Assembly (NCBI RefSeq): GCF_900186865.1
Contig: NZ_LT906480.1
Coordinates: forward strand, 2,250,001 to 2,314,000
From: Stenotrophomonas maltophilia
GTDB taxonomy: Bacteria; Pseudomonadota; Gammaproteobacteria; Xanthomonadales; Xanthomonadaceae
Direction of reading: 5' to 3'
Length of the DNA stretch: 64,000 nucleotides
The first letter of the stretch is position 1. Every line of letters starts with the position of its first letter. A program made the position numbers and the translations under genes. Below, in pieces: positions 16,915-25,958 of the stretch. Under the pieces are notes generated by a model. The model was not told the DNA's origin. It did no database searches and worked only from the letters and a program-made list of their open reading frames with translations.

Positions 16915-17692
16915 CCCCGCCGAGCACGCGTTCGACCACGCGACTGCGGCTGTAGGGCCCCAGCACCAGCAGATCGGCTTCGACATCAAGTACATGCTGG
17001 CGAATGGTGGCAGCTACGCCCCCTTGGCTGGAGCTGATCGCCTGGATCTCAACTTCAACGCCGTGCCGCGCCAGATGCTGGGCCATTTCAGCGCCGGGTG
17101 CCGCTTCAGCCTTGGGCGTGTCGACCATCAGCAGGTGCACGGCCTGCGCCCGGGCCAGCAGAGGCAGGGCATCTGCCACCGCACGACGGGCCTGCTTGCT
17201 GGCATTCCAGGCCACCACGATACGCCGGCCGACCTGCTCGCCCTTCCAGTGCGGCGGCACCAGCAGCATCGGTACCCCGGTCTGGCGCAGCGTGCCCAGT
17301 GGATGCCAGCCGGAGGGCGCGCCTGGTGTGTGCGGATAGCCGGCGATGATCAGGTCGCAGTACAGCGACTGCAGCGCCAGGTCAGCGCCACCCAGGTAGT
17401 CCGAGACGATGCGCAGTTCGGTGCTGATCTGCAGCGGCTCGGACACGGCACGCAGGTTCTGCATCAGCTGTGCGGTGCAGGCGGCATCCGCGCGGGCCTC
17501 GTGGTCCAGCGCGGCGGCGATGCCGGCACCGCGCGCGAAGCCGTTGGCGATGTCGGTGGGATGCAGGGCCGTGGAGACTGCGACCAGATGCGCCTGCTGG
17601 GCCTGCGCCAGGTCGGCGGCGATGTTGAGAACGCGGTGCCCGGTGTCGCTGGCGTCGAACAGCACGGCGATATCGCGTAGTGGGTGCAGCAT
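16862..17692 (-). CDS. Universal stress protein, two Usp domains
   Basis: Cytosolic UspA-superfamily protein of 276 residues with tandem domains. Domain 1 begins RDIAVLFDASDTGHRVLNIA and ends ALQSLYCDLIIAGY; domain 2 begins RRIVVAWNASKQARRAVADA and ends EADLLVLGPYSRSRVVERVL with GGVTEDLLAEVPAPLFVSH. The G-x2-G-x9-G(S/T) ATP-binding motif is degraded in domain 1 and only partly kept in domain 2 (GPYSRSRVVERVLGG), so ATP binding is uncertain. ATG 17692 is chosen; earlier codons read as a low-complexity leader. The upstream spacer carries TGATTC palindromes shared with a divergent TetR gene. Confidence 0.88.
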   Translation of the reverse strand: MLHPLRDIAVLFDASDTGHRVLNIAADLAQAQQAHLVAVSTALHPTDIANGFARGAGIAAALDHEARADAACTAQLMQNLRAVSEPLQISTELRIVSDYLGGADLALQSLYCDLIIAGYPHTPGAPSGWHPLGTLRQTGVPMLLVPPHWKGEQVGRRIVVAWNASKQARRAVADALPLLARAQAVHLLMVDTPKAEAAPGAEMAQHLARHGVEVEIQAISSSQGGVAATIRQHVLDVEADLLVLGPYSRSRVVERVLGGVTEDLLAEVPAPLFVSH

Positions 17693-17779
17693 GGCGTTGT
17701 CTCCCTCGATGCCTGTGACGCGTTCCCTGCCGTGCACCGACCCGGGTGCACCGGACGCACCGCTGTTGTAGCGCATTCG

Positions 17780-17827
17780 TGATTCGTGTGAATCATATTT
17801 GATTCAGCTTATTAATTGATGATTCAT
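17780..17827. promoter_or_regulatory. TGATTC palindrome cluster between stress-protein and TetR genes
   Basis: A perfect dyad TGATTC-GTGT-GAATCA (17780-17795), then TTGATTCAG at 17799 and TGATGATTCATG at 17818, in an unusually AT-rich spacer. Repeated TGATTCA half-sites immediately upstream of a TetR-type gene suggest autoregulatory operators that may also act on the divergent stress-protein gene. Confidence 0.55.
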
Positions 17828-17864
17828 GCTAGCGTGAGGGCCAGCCCACACCCCCTCGCTTTTC

Positions 17865-18431
17865 ATGCGACCTGCCGCAGCACGTACACGACGCGACCTG
17901 CCCCATGCGCTGGCGGCCACCCTGGTCAGCCATCCACGCTGCACCCTCAGCGAACTCGCGCGCGGGGCGGGCATCAGCCGCGCGACCCTGTACCGGTTTG
18001 CGCCTACCCGGGAGGCGATCGACGAGGCCCTGTTCGCGGCCGGTTTCGAGCGCGTGGAAGCGGCGGCGGCCTGGTTCGACCAGGGCGGTGATGCACGCCA
18101 CGTGCTGGAGCAGGTCACCGCCACGCTGCTGGCGGACTGGGAGCTGGTGACGCTGCTGTTCGCACGGATGATGGAAGAACAGCAGCGCCTGGGCGACCTG
18201 CACCTGCTGCCGGAGCGCTGGGCGCCGATCGGCGAGCGCTTCGAGGCCTTCTTCCTGCGGGGTCAGGCGGCCGGAGAGTTCAACGTCGGTTTCACCGCGG
18301 TGTGGCTCGCGGACTTCTACTGGAGCTGTTTCTACGGCATCACCTGGTCACTGGCACGCGGTCGGCTGGCGCCGGCAGCGGCAGCCTGTACGCTGCTGGC
18401 GTCGTTCCAGCGGGGGGCGATGATGGGTTGA
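17865..18431 (+). CDS. TetR/AcrR family regulator
   Basis: TetR-type repressor of 188 residues. The HTH is LVSHPRCTLSELARGAGISR with ATLYRFAPTREAIDEALF: a typical recognition helix (RATLYR) and following K/R-E. The C-terminal domain includes LVTLLFARMMEEQQRLGDLH and FYWSCFYGITWSLARGRL, consistent with a ligand-binding core of unknown specificity. ATG 17865 begins an arginine-rich N-tail usual for TetR proteins. Operators of TGATTCA type lie just upstream, suggesting control of itself and of the universal stress protein gene. Confidence 0.85.
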   Translation: MRPAAARTRRDLPHALAATLVSHPRCTLSELARGAGISRATLYRFAPTREAIDEALFAAGFERVEAAAAWFDQGGDARHVLEQVTATLLADWELVTLLFARMMEEQQRLGDLHLLPERWAPIGERFEAFFLRGQAAGEFNVGFTAVWLADFYWSCFYGITWSLARGRLAPAAAACTLLASFQRGAMMG

Positions 18432-18462
18432 CCGCAGGGGTTTCCTGCGGGGGCGCCGTGGC

Positions 18463-18822
18463 TTACGCCTGCCTGAGCAGCTGTACCAGCTGGCGCAGGC
18501 GATAGGGCTTGGGCAGGAACTCCACCTGCTCGGGCAGCGGCGGCAGCTGCGAGCGGGCATAGCCGGACGAGAGGATCATCCGTGCCTGCGGCTGTTCGCG
18601 TGCCACATGCTCGCTCAGCTCGATGCCGGACATGCCGTTGGGCATGCTGACGTCGCTGAACACCACGTCGAAACGTGCTTCGCCCTTGAGCAGTTCCGCC
18701 GCCTCGTGGCCATCGGCGGTCGTGGCCACATCGATGCCGAGGTCGCGCAGGGCCAGGCCGATCATTTCACGCAGATCGGTCTGGTCTTCCACCATCAGTA
18801 CGCGGATCGGGTCATCGGTCAT
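18463..18822 (-). CDS. Single-domain response regulator (CheY-like)
   Basis: Receiver-only protein of 119 residues. The acidic pocket is VLMVEDQTDLRE near the N-terminus, the phosphoacceptor is Asp57 in VVFSDVSMPNGMSGIEL, the conserved Thr/Ser is in MILSSGYARS and Lys in FLPKPYRLRQL. There is no output domain, so it probably relays phosphate or interacts with another protein. Its ATG (18822) overlaps the stop of the PAS histidine kinase gene by 11 bp, so the kinase is the likely partner. Confidence 0.9.
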   Translation of the reverse strand: MTDDPIRVLMVEDQTDLREMIGLALRDLGIDVATTADGHEAAELLKGEARFDVVFSDVSMPNGMSGIELSEHVAREQPQARMILSSGYARSQLPPLPEQVEFLPKPYRLRQLVQLLRQA

Positions 18823-19975
18823 CGGCAGGGTCCTCCATTGCGGGTAGCAGCAGGCTGACCGTGGTGCCGACACCGGGCGTGGTGGACACGTCGACGAAGC
18901 CGCCGCTCTGGGTAGTGAATCCGAACACCTGGCTCAGGCCCAGGCCGCTGCCTTTGCCGATGTCCTTGGTGGTGAAGAAGGGCTCGGTGGCCCGTTCGGC
19001 GATGTCGGCCGCCATCCCGTGGCCTTCATCGCAGACGCTGAGGGTGACATAGCCACGTTGCAGCGTGGAGTCCGCGTCCGGGTCGAGGCGATGCTCCAGC
19101 GCGGTGCCGATCAGGATGCGACCGCCTTCAAGGGTAGCATCGGCGGCATTGGCGACCAGATTGGCCAGCGCCGTCTGCAGCTGCGCCGCATCGGTGTTGA
19201 CCGCAGGCAGGCCGGGTGCCAGCTGGGCATCCAGCATCACCGTGGACGGGCAGGCGCGTTGCAGGTCCGGCAGCCACTGCTGTATCAACACGTTGATATC
19301 CAGTGGTTCGCGGATCAGGGTCTGGCCAGTGCTGAACGCCAGCAGCTGGCGGGTCAGCAGCGCACCACGATCTGTCGCGCTCTGCGCGGCATCGAGCAGC
19401 TCGGCGGCGCGCGCATCGTCACCGCCAACGCGCAGGGACAGCAGGTCCAGTGCGTTGCCGATGGTGGTCAGCAGGTTGTTGAACTCATGCGACAGGCCGC
19501 GGCTGAGTCGGCCGACGGTCTCGAACTGTTGGGTATTGCGCAGCGCTCGTTGGGCATCACGCAGCAGGCGCTGTGCCTGCCACTGCTCGGTGATGTCGCG
19601 GGTGATCTTGACGTAGCCGAGCAGCTCACCCGCTTCAACCACCGGCTCGATGACAACACTGGCACGGAACGACGAGCCATCGCGGCGTACCCGCCAGCCC
19701 TCATTGGCAACGTGGCCATGCTGCGCTGCATGACGGAGCAGGCGTTGCGGTTCTCCTGCCTCGCGGTCGGCGGCCAGGTAGAAGCGACCAAAGTGGGTGC
19801 CCACCACTTCATCGGCTGAATAGCCCTTGATGCGCTCCGCACCCGGGTTCCAGCTGCAGACGATGCCATCCGGATCAAGCAGGTACAGCGCATGGTCGCG
19901 CACGCTGTCGATCAGCAGTCGCAGTTGGCGGGAAGGGTCCGTCAGCACGGACGTCGTAGAGGCGGCAGCGTCCAC
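18812..19975 (-). CDS. PAS-domain sensor histidine kinase
   Basis: Soluble sensor kinase of 387 residues without transmembrane segments. Residues about 15-135 form a PAS domain (ALYLLDPDGIVCSWNPGAER and the PAC-like GYVKITRDITEQWQAQ). The dimerisation/phosphoacceptor domain has the H-box RLSRGLSHEFNNLLTTIGNA, and the ATPase has N-box ALANLVANAADAT, G1 DEGHGMA, F-box EPFFTTK and G2 GKGSGLGLSQVFGF. HisKA of this HEFNN type often pairs with stand-alone receivers, here the downstream gene. The signal is unknown; the PAS domain may bind a cofactor such as heme or flavin. Confidence 0.92.
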   Translation of the reverse strand: MDAAASTTSVLTDPSRQLRLLIDSVRDHALYLLDPDGIVCSWNPGAERIKGYSADEVVGTHFGRFYLAADREAGEPQRLLRHAAQHGHVANEGWRVRRDGSSFRASVVIEPVVEAGELLGYVKITRDITEQWQAQRLLRDAQRALRNTQQFETVGRLSRGLSHEFNNLLTTIGNALDLLSLRVGGDDARAAELLDAAQSATDRGALLTRQLLAFSTGQTLIREPLDINVLIQQWLPDLQRACPSTVMLDAQLAPGLPAVNTDAAQLQTALANLVANAADATLEGGRILIGTALEHRLDPDADSTLQRGYVTLSVCDEGHGMAADIAERATEPFFTTKDIGKGSGLGLSQVFGFTTQSGGFVDVSTTPGVGTTVSLLLPAMEDPADDR

Positions 19976-20126
19976 GTAAAAATAAGTGTTACCCCTGTGA
20001 GGGACGTGAAGCTAGGCATTCAAGTGTGAAGGAGGCGTGGAGGCGGGACACGTGCCATTTGTCCTGTGCGGCTGACTACGACACGGAGTACCATCACCCA
20101 CCCTTTTTGTTCTGGAACCGACCTGC

Positions 20127-23100
20127 ATGCGTCCTGGTGCGACTACGCGTGACCGCTGGATCTGGATGACGTCCGCCGTGCTGCTGGCTGCGACCATCGC
20201 ATTGGAGCTGGTGGTACCGCTCGGTTATGCGGTATGGCTGGCGTATTTCCTGGCCGTGAGCGTCACGGTGTTCCAGCGCAGTGCGCGCGCGCCGTTCATC
20301 GTGGCTGTGCTCGCCTGCGTCCTGCTGGTCATCGGTTTCAACATCGCCCCGGCCAGCTCGAACTCGGCGTTCTCGCTGGTCAACCGAAGCATCGGTGGTT
20401 GTGCGTTCCTGATGATCGCGCTGATCGTTTCCCGCGCGATCCAGGCACGCCGGGACGCAATGCGGGCGTTGTGGCTGCAGGAGGCCGAGAACGCGGTAGC
20501 GATGAGCCTGCGCGGCGACCTCGGCCCGGAGCAGATTGCCGAGGCGGCAGCCACCAGCCTGGGCGCGCAACTGGAGGCCGACGTCGGCGCCGTGTACCGG
20601 CTGGAAGGCGGACGACTGCAGCTGACCGGCGGCCTGGCGTTGCCGTCCGGCATGCCGGCGTCGCTGGCATTGCAGGAGGGCGTAGCCGGGCAGGTGGCGC
20701 GGGATGAGTGCATCCGTCACCTGGAGGGCAGCGACGACGCCGTACTTGAACTGCAGACCAGCCTGGGGCGGTTGCCGGTGCGCGAGCGCATCCTGGCGCC
20801 GATCAGCAGTGACGGCACCGTGGTAGGCATCGTCGAGCTGGGACGCGCCCGGGCGGGTGCGCAGCGCGACCTGGATCGCGAGCTGCTGGAGCGCTGCGCC
20901 GAGACCATCGGCATGGCGCTGCGTGCATCGCTGCTGCGCGCACAACTGGTGGTGCTGCTGGAGGAATCGCAGCGCCAGGGCGAGGAGCTGCAGGCCCAGC
21001 AGGAAGAGCTGCGCGTGGCCAATGAGGAACTGGAAGAGCAGAGCCGCAGCCTGCTGCAGTCGCAGAGCCATCTGGAAGAACAGCAGGCCGAGCTGGAACA
21101 GAGCAACGTCCAGCTGGAAGAGCGGACCCACGAGCTGGAGGCGCAGAAGCAGGCACTGCTGGTCGCGCAGAGCCAGCTGGTGCGCAACAGCAACGAACTG
21201 GCCGCGACATCGCGCTACAAGTCCGAGTTCCTGGCCAACATGTCGCACGAACTGCGCACGCCGCTGAACAGCTCGCTGATCCTGGCCAAGCTGCTGGCCG
21301 ACAACAAGGACGGCACGCTCACCGAAGAACAGGTGAAGTATGCGCGTGCGATCCTGTCGTCCAACAACGATCTGCTGGCGCTGATCAACGACATCCTGGA
21401 CCTGTCGCGCATCGAGGCCGGCCACGTTGAGCTGGCCGATGAAGTGGTGGTGACCGACAGCGTGCTGCAGCGCCTGCGCGAGACTTTCGAGCCGATGGCG
21501 CGGCAGAAGGGCCTGGCCCTGCAGATCGAGGCCGATGCGCTGGCGCCGAGCCAGCTGGTGGTCGACAGCCAGCGCCTGCAGCAGATCCTGAAGAACCTGC
21601 TGGCCAATGCGGTGAAGTTCACCGAGCATGGAAAGGTCAGCCTGCACGTGCGCGCGGCCGGCCAGGGGCGCATCCGTTTCGAGGTCTGCGACAGCGGTAT
21701 CGGCATTGCCCGCGAGCAGCTGCAGGTCATCTTCGAAGCCTTCCGCCAGGCCGATGGCAGCACCCGTCGCCGCTACGGTGGCACCGGCCTGGGGCTGTCG
21801 ATCTCGCGCGATCTGGCTGAGCGCATGGGCGGCAGCATCCAGGTCGACAGCGAACCGGGCCGTGGCAGCTGCTTCATTCTGGAACTGCCGTTGCAGGGCG
21901 CGCCCGCGTCGAGCGCCGCGGACATCGCCGCAGCCCTCGTGGCCTCGCCGGTCGCGGCCGCTGTGCCGGCGATGCAGGTGCCAGCAAGGGCTCCGGTGGC
22001 GCCGACGACGACGGTGCCCAGCGTGGCCGACGACCGCGGTCGTCGCCAGCACCCGGGCCGCCTGATCCTGGCCGTCGAGGACGACGCCACGTTCGCCGAA
22101 GCGCTGGTGGCCCTGGCCCATGAACTGGATTTCGACTGCGTGGTGGCCGGGACGGCCGAAGAGGCGCTGGCCCTGGCCGGCGAACTGCGACCGAACGGCA
22201 TCCTGCTCGATATCGGCCTGCCGGACGTGTCCGGCCTGAGCGTGCTGGAGCGCCTGAAGCGCAACCCGGATACCCGCCATATTCCTGTGCACGTGGTCTC
22301 GGCAACGGACCGCAGCCAGGTGGCGCGCGAGCTTGGCGCGATCGGGTTTGCGATCAAGCCGACCACGCGCGAGCGCCTGGTAAGCGCCATCGAGCAGCTG
22401 GAACAGACCAGCCAGCGCGACGTGCGGCGCCTGCTGATCGTCGAGGACGACAGCGAGCTGCGCCACAACCTGGAACTGCTGCTGGGCCGTGATCAGCTGC
22501 AGATCGTCGCCGTGGGAACGCTTGCTGGCGCGCTGGAGCAGCTCAGCACGGTCACCTTTGATTGCATGGTGATGGACCTGTCACTGCCTGACGGCAGCGG
22601 CTACGACCTGCTCGAACACATGGCCGGCAACGATGACGTCGGCTTCCCGCCGGTGATCGTCTATACCGGCCGCGCGCTCGGTCGCGAGGAAGAACAGCGC
22701 CTGCGCCGCTATTCCAAGAGCATCATCATCAAGGGCGCGCGTTCGCCCGAGCGCCTGCTGGATGAAGTCACCCTGTTCCTGCACAGCGTGGAAGCCAGCC
22801 TGCCCACCGACCAGCAGCGCCTGCTGCGCGAGGCGCGCCGTCGCGACACCGTGCTTGATGGACGCACCGTGCTGCTGGCCGAGGACGACGTGCGCAACAT
22901 CTTTGCGCTGTCCAGCGTGCTCGAGCCGCTGGGCGTGACGCTGGAGATCGCGCGCAATGGGCAGGAGGCAGTGGACCGCCTGGCCGAGCGCGAAGTCGAC
23001 CTGGTGCTGATGGACATCATGATGCCGGAGAAGGATGGCCTGGCCGCGATGCGCGAGATCCGCGCGCAGCGTCACCTGCAGGACCTGCCGATCATCGCGC

Positions 23101-23228
23101 TGACTGCCAAGGCCATGCCGGACGACCGTGAGCGTTGCCTGCAGGCGGGCGCCAACGATTACATCGCCAAGCCCATCGACGTCGACAAGCTGGTCTCGCT
23201 GTGCCGGGTCTGGTGCTCGCGGCAATGA
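20127..23228 (+). CDS. Hybrid sensor histidine kinase: TM-GAF-coiled coil-HisKA-HATPase-REC-REC-REC
   Basis: Inner-membrane hybrid kinase of 1033 residues. Order: three or four membrane helices (residues 12-105), a GAF-like domain (about 120-270), a long glutamate/glutamine-rich coiled coil (about 275-360), HisKA with H-box SEFLANMSHELRTPLNSSL, HATPase (NLLANAVKFTEHG, DSGIGIA, GGTGLGLSISRDL), then three receivers: REC1 AVEDDATFAE with LLDIGLPDVSG, REC2 IVEDDSELRH with MDLSLPDGSG, REC3 LAEDDVRNIF with MDIMMPEKDG. All three keep the phosphoacceptor Asp and the Lys. It overlaps cheR by 4 bp (ATGA). Three receivers in one polypeptide suggest branching phosphorelay; the input is unknown. Confidence 0.93.
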   Translation: MRPGATTRDRWIWMTSAVLLAATIALELVVPLGYAVWLAYFLAVSVTVFQRSARAPFIVAVLACVLLVIGFNIAPASSNSAFSLVNRSIGGCAFLMIALIVSRAIQARRDAMRALWLQEAENAVAMSLRGDLGPEQIAEAAATSLGAQLEADVGAVYRLEGGRLQLTGGLALPSGMPASLALQEGVAGQVARDECIRHLEGSDDAVLELQTSLGRLPVRERILAPISSDGTVVGIVELGRARAGAQRDLDRELLERCAETIGMALRASLLRAQLVVLLEESQRQGEELQAQQEELRVANEELEEQSRSLLQSQSHLEEQQAELEQSNVQLEERTHELEAQKQALLVAQSQLVRNSNELAATSRYKSEFLANMSHELRTPLNSSLILAKLLADNKDGTLTEEQVKYARAILSSNNDLLALINDILDLSRIEAGHVELADEVVVTDSVLQRLRETFEPMARQKGLALQIEADALAPSQLVVDSQRLQQILKNLLANAVKFTEHGKVSLHVRAAGQGRIRFEVCDSGIGIAREQLQVIFEAFRQADGSTRRRYGGTGLGLSISRDLAERMGGSIQVDSEPGRGSCFILELPLQGAPASSAADIAAALVASPVAAAVPAMQVPARAPVAPTTTVPSVADDRGRRQHPGRLILAVEDDATFAEALVALAHELDFDCVVAGTAEEALALAGELRPNGILLDIGLPDVSGLSVLERLKRNPDTRHIPVHVVSATDRSQVARELGAIGFAIKPTTRERLVSAIEQLEQTSQRDVRRLLIVEDDSELRHNLELLLGRDQLQIVAVGTLAGALEQLSTVTFDCMVMDLSLPDGSGYDLLEHMAGNDDVGFPPVIVYTGRALGREEEQRLRRYSKSIIIKGARSPERLLDEVTLFLHSVEASLPTDQQRLLREARRRDTVLDGRTVLLAEDDVRNIFALSSVLEPLGVTLEIARNGQEAVDRLAEREVDLVLMDIMMPEKDGLAAMREIRAQRHLQDLPIIALTAKAMPDDRERCLQAGANDYIAKPIDVDKLVSLCRVWCSRQ

Positions 23229-24049
23229 ACGAACAGGCGCTGTTCGACCTCGAACTGAAGGTCCTGCTGGAGGCGCTGTACCAGCGCTACCACTACGATT
23301 TCCGCAGCTATGCGGTGTCGTCGCTGCGCCGACGCATGCGCCAGGCGATGCAGCGCTATGAGTGCGAGCGGCTGGTCGACCTGCAGTACCGGCTGCTGCA
23401 CGAGCCGGACCTGTTCGCCCAGGCCATGCAGTTCTTCACCGTGCAGGTCTCGGAGATGTTCCGTGACCCTGCGTATTTCCGTGAGCTGCGCGAGCAGGTG
23501 GTGCCAGTACTGCGTACCTATCCCTCGGTGAAGCTGTGGGTGGCCGGCTGCAGCACCGGCGAGGAAGTGTGGTCGCTGGCGATCCTGCTGCATGAAGAAG
23601 GCCTGCTCGAGCGCAGCATCGTCTACGCCACCGACATCAATCCGGCCGCACTGGCCACCGCCGAGGCGGGCGCCTATGGCATCGACCGGATGGCCCAGTT
23701 CAGCCGCAACTACCTGGCCGCCGGTGGCACCGCGTCGCTGTCGGACTACTACGCTACCGCCTACGATGGCGCGGTGTTCGACCGCCAACTGCGCCGCAAC
23801 GTGGTGTTCGCCGACCACAGCCTGGCCACCGATACCGTGTTCTCCGAAGTGCACCTGGTGTCGTGCCGCAACGTGCTGATCTATTTCAACCGCGACCTGC
23901 AGGATCGTGCCGTCGGCCTGTTCCGCGAAGCGCTGGTGCACCGGGGCTTCCTTGGTCTGGGCAGCAAGGAGTCGCTGCAGTTCGGGTGCCACCACGATGC
24001 CTTCGAGGTCTGTTCGCGAGAGCACCGCCTGTACCGGAAGGTGGCCTGA
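23225..24049 (+). CDS. cheR: CheR-type protein-glutamate methyltransferase
   Basis: SAM-dependent methyltransferase of 274 residues. The N-terminal alpha domain (YAVSSLRRRMRQAMQRYEC, MQFFTVQVSEMFRDPAYF) and the catalytic core WVAGCSTGEEVWSLAILLHE with ATDINPAALATAEAG and VSCRNVLIYFN identify CheR. Normally it methylates Glu residues of chemoreceptors, but no chemoreceptor, CheA or CheW is in the window, so its substrate may be the coiled-coil/GAF kinase next to it. Start ATG 23225 lies on the ATGA overlap with the hybrid kinase; its stop overlaps the next gene (TGATG). Confidence 0.92.
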   Translation: MNEQALFDLELKVLLEALYQRYHYDFRSYAVSSLRRRMRQAMQRYECERLVDLQYRLLHEPDLFAQAMQFFTVQVSEMFRDPAYFRELREQVVPVLRTYPSVKLWVAGCSTGEEVWSLAILLHEEGLLERSIVYATDINPAALATAEAGAYGIDRMAQFSRNYLAAGGTASLSDYYATAYDGAVFDRQLRRNVVFADHSLATDTVFSEVHLVSCRNVLIYFNRDLQDRAVGLFREALVHRGFLGLGSKESLQFGCHHDAFEVCSREHRLYRKVA

Positions 24050-24624
24050 TGACGCTGCCGGTGCGTCCGGCCGTGCTGGTGATCGGCGCGTCCGCCGGTG
24101 GCGTGGCGGCCCTGCAGGCGGTGCTCGGTGCACTGCCGGCGAAGCTGCCGGTACCGGTACTGGCCGTGCTGCACCTGCCGCGAGACCGCACCAGCCGCAT
24201 CGCCGAGGTGCTGGCGCCGTACTGCGCGTTGCCGGTGCGCGAAGCCGAAGACAAGCAGCCGTTGCAGCCGGGCACGGTGACGTTCGCGCCGCCGGATTAC
24301 CACCTGCTGGTGGAGGACGAGGGGGCGTTGGCGTTGTCGGTGGATGCACCGGTGCTGTTTTCCCGTCCGGCCATCGATCCGCTGTTCGACTCCGCCGCTG
24401 CGGTGTTCGGCGCGCAGGTATTGGCCCTGCTGCTGACCGGTGCCAGCAGTGATGGCAGCGAGGGCGTTGCCGCCGTGCGCCGTGCCGGTGGCCATGCCTG
24501 GCTGCAATGTCCCGAGGAAGCCGAGGCGTCGATGATGCCCGCTTCCGCCCTGCAGTACGCCGGCGCCGATGCCGTGCTGCCCCTTGAACTGATGTGTCGC
24601 CGCCTGAAGGAGTTGTTTGCATGA
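24049..24624 (+). CDS. cheB: CheB-type methylesterase domain protein
   Basis: Stand-alone methylesterase of 191 residues, lacking the receiver of classical CheB. The catalytic triad can be placed: Ser in VIGASAGGVAAL, His in VLHLPRDRTSR and Asp in LLLTGASSDGSEGVAAVR. It normally hydrolyses glutamyl methyl esters (EC 3.1.1.61) or deamidates Gln, opposing CheR. Here it is joined by overlapping start/stop codons to cheR (TGATG) and the next kinase (ATGA), so the methylation cycle is built into a kinase operon without chemotaxis parts. Confidence 0.9.
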   Translation: MTLPVRPAVLVIGASAGGVAALQAVLGALPAKLPVPVLAVLHLPRDRTSRIAEVLAPYCALPVREAEDKQPLQPGTVTFAPPDYHLLVEDEGALALSVDAPVLFSRPAIDPLFDSAAAVFGAQVLALLLTGASSDGSEGVAAVRRAGGHAWLQCPEEAEASMMPASALQYAGADAVLPLELMCRRLKELFA

Positions 24625-25754
24625 ACCTGTTGCCACCGGAACCTGCGCAGTCGCAGACACCGGTCAACCTGCTGATCGTCGATGACGTGCCGCAGAACCT
24701 GGTAGCCATGCAGGCCCTGCTGCAGCGCGAAGGGGTCAACCTGCTGCTGGCCGGCTCGGGCGCGCAGGCGTTGGAGTTGCTGCTCGAGCACGAGGTGGCA
24801 TTGGCCCTGCTTGACGTGCACATGCCGGAGATCGATGGCTTCACCCTGGCCGAACTGATGCGCGGTTCGCATCGCAGCCGCGACGTGCCGATCATCTTCC
24901 TGACCGCCTCTCCGGATGATCCCCTGCGCGTGTTCAAGGGCTACGAAAGCGGTGCGGTCGATTTCCTGCACAAGCCGGTGGCGCCGCAGGTGATCCTGAG
25001 CAAGGTCAACGTCTTCATCGAGCTGTACCAGCAGCGGCAGCTGCTGAAGGCGCGCAACGAGGCACTGGAGCGCGCGCTGAAGCTCAACGAGACGATGGCT
25101 GCCGTTTTGACCCACGACCTGCGCACGCCGTTGTCGGCGATCCTGCTGTGTGCCGACAAGCTGGCGCTGGAGCTTCCGGAAGACAACGCAGGCGCGCAGC
25201 AGACCCTGCAGTACCTGGAAGCCAGCACCCTGCGGATGGCGCGGATGGTCGAGCAGCTGCTCGATTTCTCGCGGATCCGCAGCGGTGGCCTGAGGCTGGA
25301 GGCAAGTGCCTGCGATCTGGCCGACGTGACGCGCGCGGTAGTCGCCGAGGCGGGCAGCGCGCATGGGGCGGACCGGATCCACCTGGACCTGCAGGGAGAC
25401 ACGCGGCTGCAGGGCGATCTGGATCGCCTTGGCCAGGTCGCCGCCAACCTGGTCGGCAATGCGCTGACCCATGGCAGCGAGGCGAGGGTGGAGGTGGATG
25501 GGCGCGACCCGCGCGGCGTACTGCTGCGGGTCAGCAACGCCGGCCGGATCGATGACGCGCTGTTGCCGCGACTGTTCGAACCGTTCAAGGCCAGCTTCCA
25601 CCAGAGCAAGGGCCTGGGCCTGGGCTTGTACATCGTCGATCAGTTCGTCCGCGCGCACGGCGGGCGCATTGCGGCCCGCAACGAAGCGGGCCAGGTGGTG
25701 TTCGAGGCAATGCTGCCACGACGCTGCGACGGCACGGTCTTGGCGGCAACCTAA
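24621..25754 (+). CDS. Response regulator-histidine kinase hybrid (REC-HisKA-HATPase)
   Basis: Cytosolic protein of 377 residues in which a receiver precedes a kinase. The receiver (NLLIVDDVPQNLVAMQALLQ, phosphoacceptor in LALLDVHMPEIDGFTL, Lys in FLHKPVAPQ) spans residues 15-135; HisKA has the H-box AAVLTHDLRTPLSAILLC and the ATPase NLVGNALTHGSEA, SNAGRIDD and GLGLGLYIVDQFV. An N-box asparagine and G2 box are intact. Such REC-kinase proteins are usually phosphorylated by an upstream hybrid kinase, here the first gene of the same operon. Confidence 0.92.
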   Translation: MNLLPPEPAQSQTPVNLLIVDDVPQNLVAMQALLQREGVNLLLAGSGAQALELLLEHEVALALLDVHMPEIDGFTLAELMRGSHRSRDVPIIFLTASPDDPLRVFKGYESGAVDFLHKPVAPQVILSKVNVFIELYQQRQLLKARNEALERALKLNETMAAVLTHDLRTPLSAILLCADKLALELPEDNAGAQQTLQYLEASTLRMARMVEQLLDFSRIRSGGLRLEASACDLADVTRAVVAEAGSAHGADRIHLDLQGDTRLQGDLDRLGQVAANLVGNALTHGSEARVEVDGRDPRGVLLRVSNAGRIDDALLPRLFEPFKASFHQSKGLGLGLYIVDQFVRAHGGRIAARNEAGQVVFEAMLPRRCDGTVLAAT

Positions 25755-25958
25755 GCGCTTCAGCCAGCATCCCGGCGGACTGAGACGGACTGGTCCGCAA
25801 CTGCCAGCGTGGGTGCCTATTCTCGCCAGCTTTCCTGCAGTGACTGGTCCGGATTCTCCCGGCGCCTGCAGGGCGGTCGTTCGGCACCGACGCCAGTGGA
25901 CCTGCTCGATCAGGTGGTGCAGTCGGCGCTGCACGCAGGCTGATGGTCTGCGCCGGAT

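Noticed and set aside
20094..22466. 790-codon open frame antisense to the GAF hybrid kinase
   Set aside because: Its glutamine/leucine-rich sequence mirrors the coiled coil and kinase codons on the plus strand; no independent start signal or family motif.
25755..25943. In-frame continuation of 62 codons after the TAA of the REC-kinase gene
   Set aside because: It ends in a plausible-looking helix (VDLLDQVVQSALHAG) but has no start codon or domain; probably chance in high-GC DNA, though an ancestral longer protein cannot be excluded.
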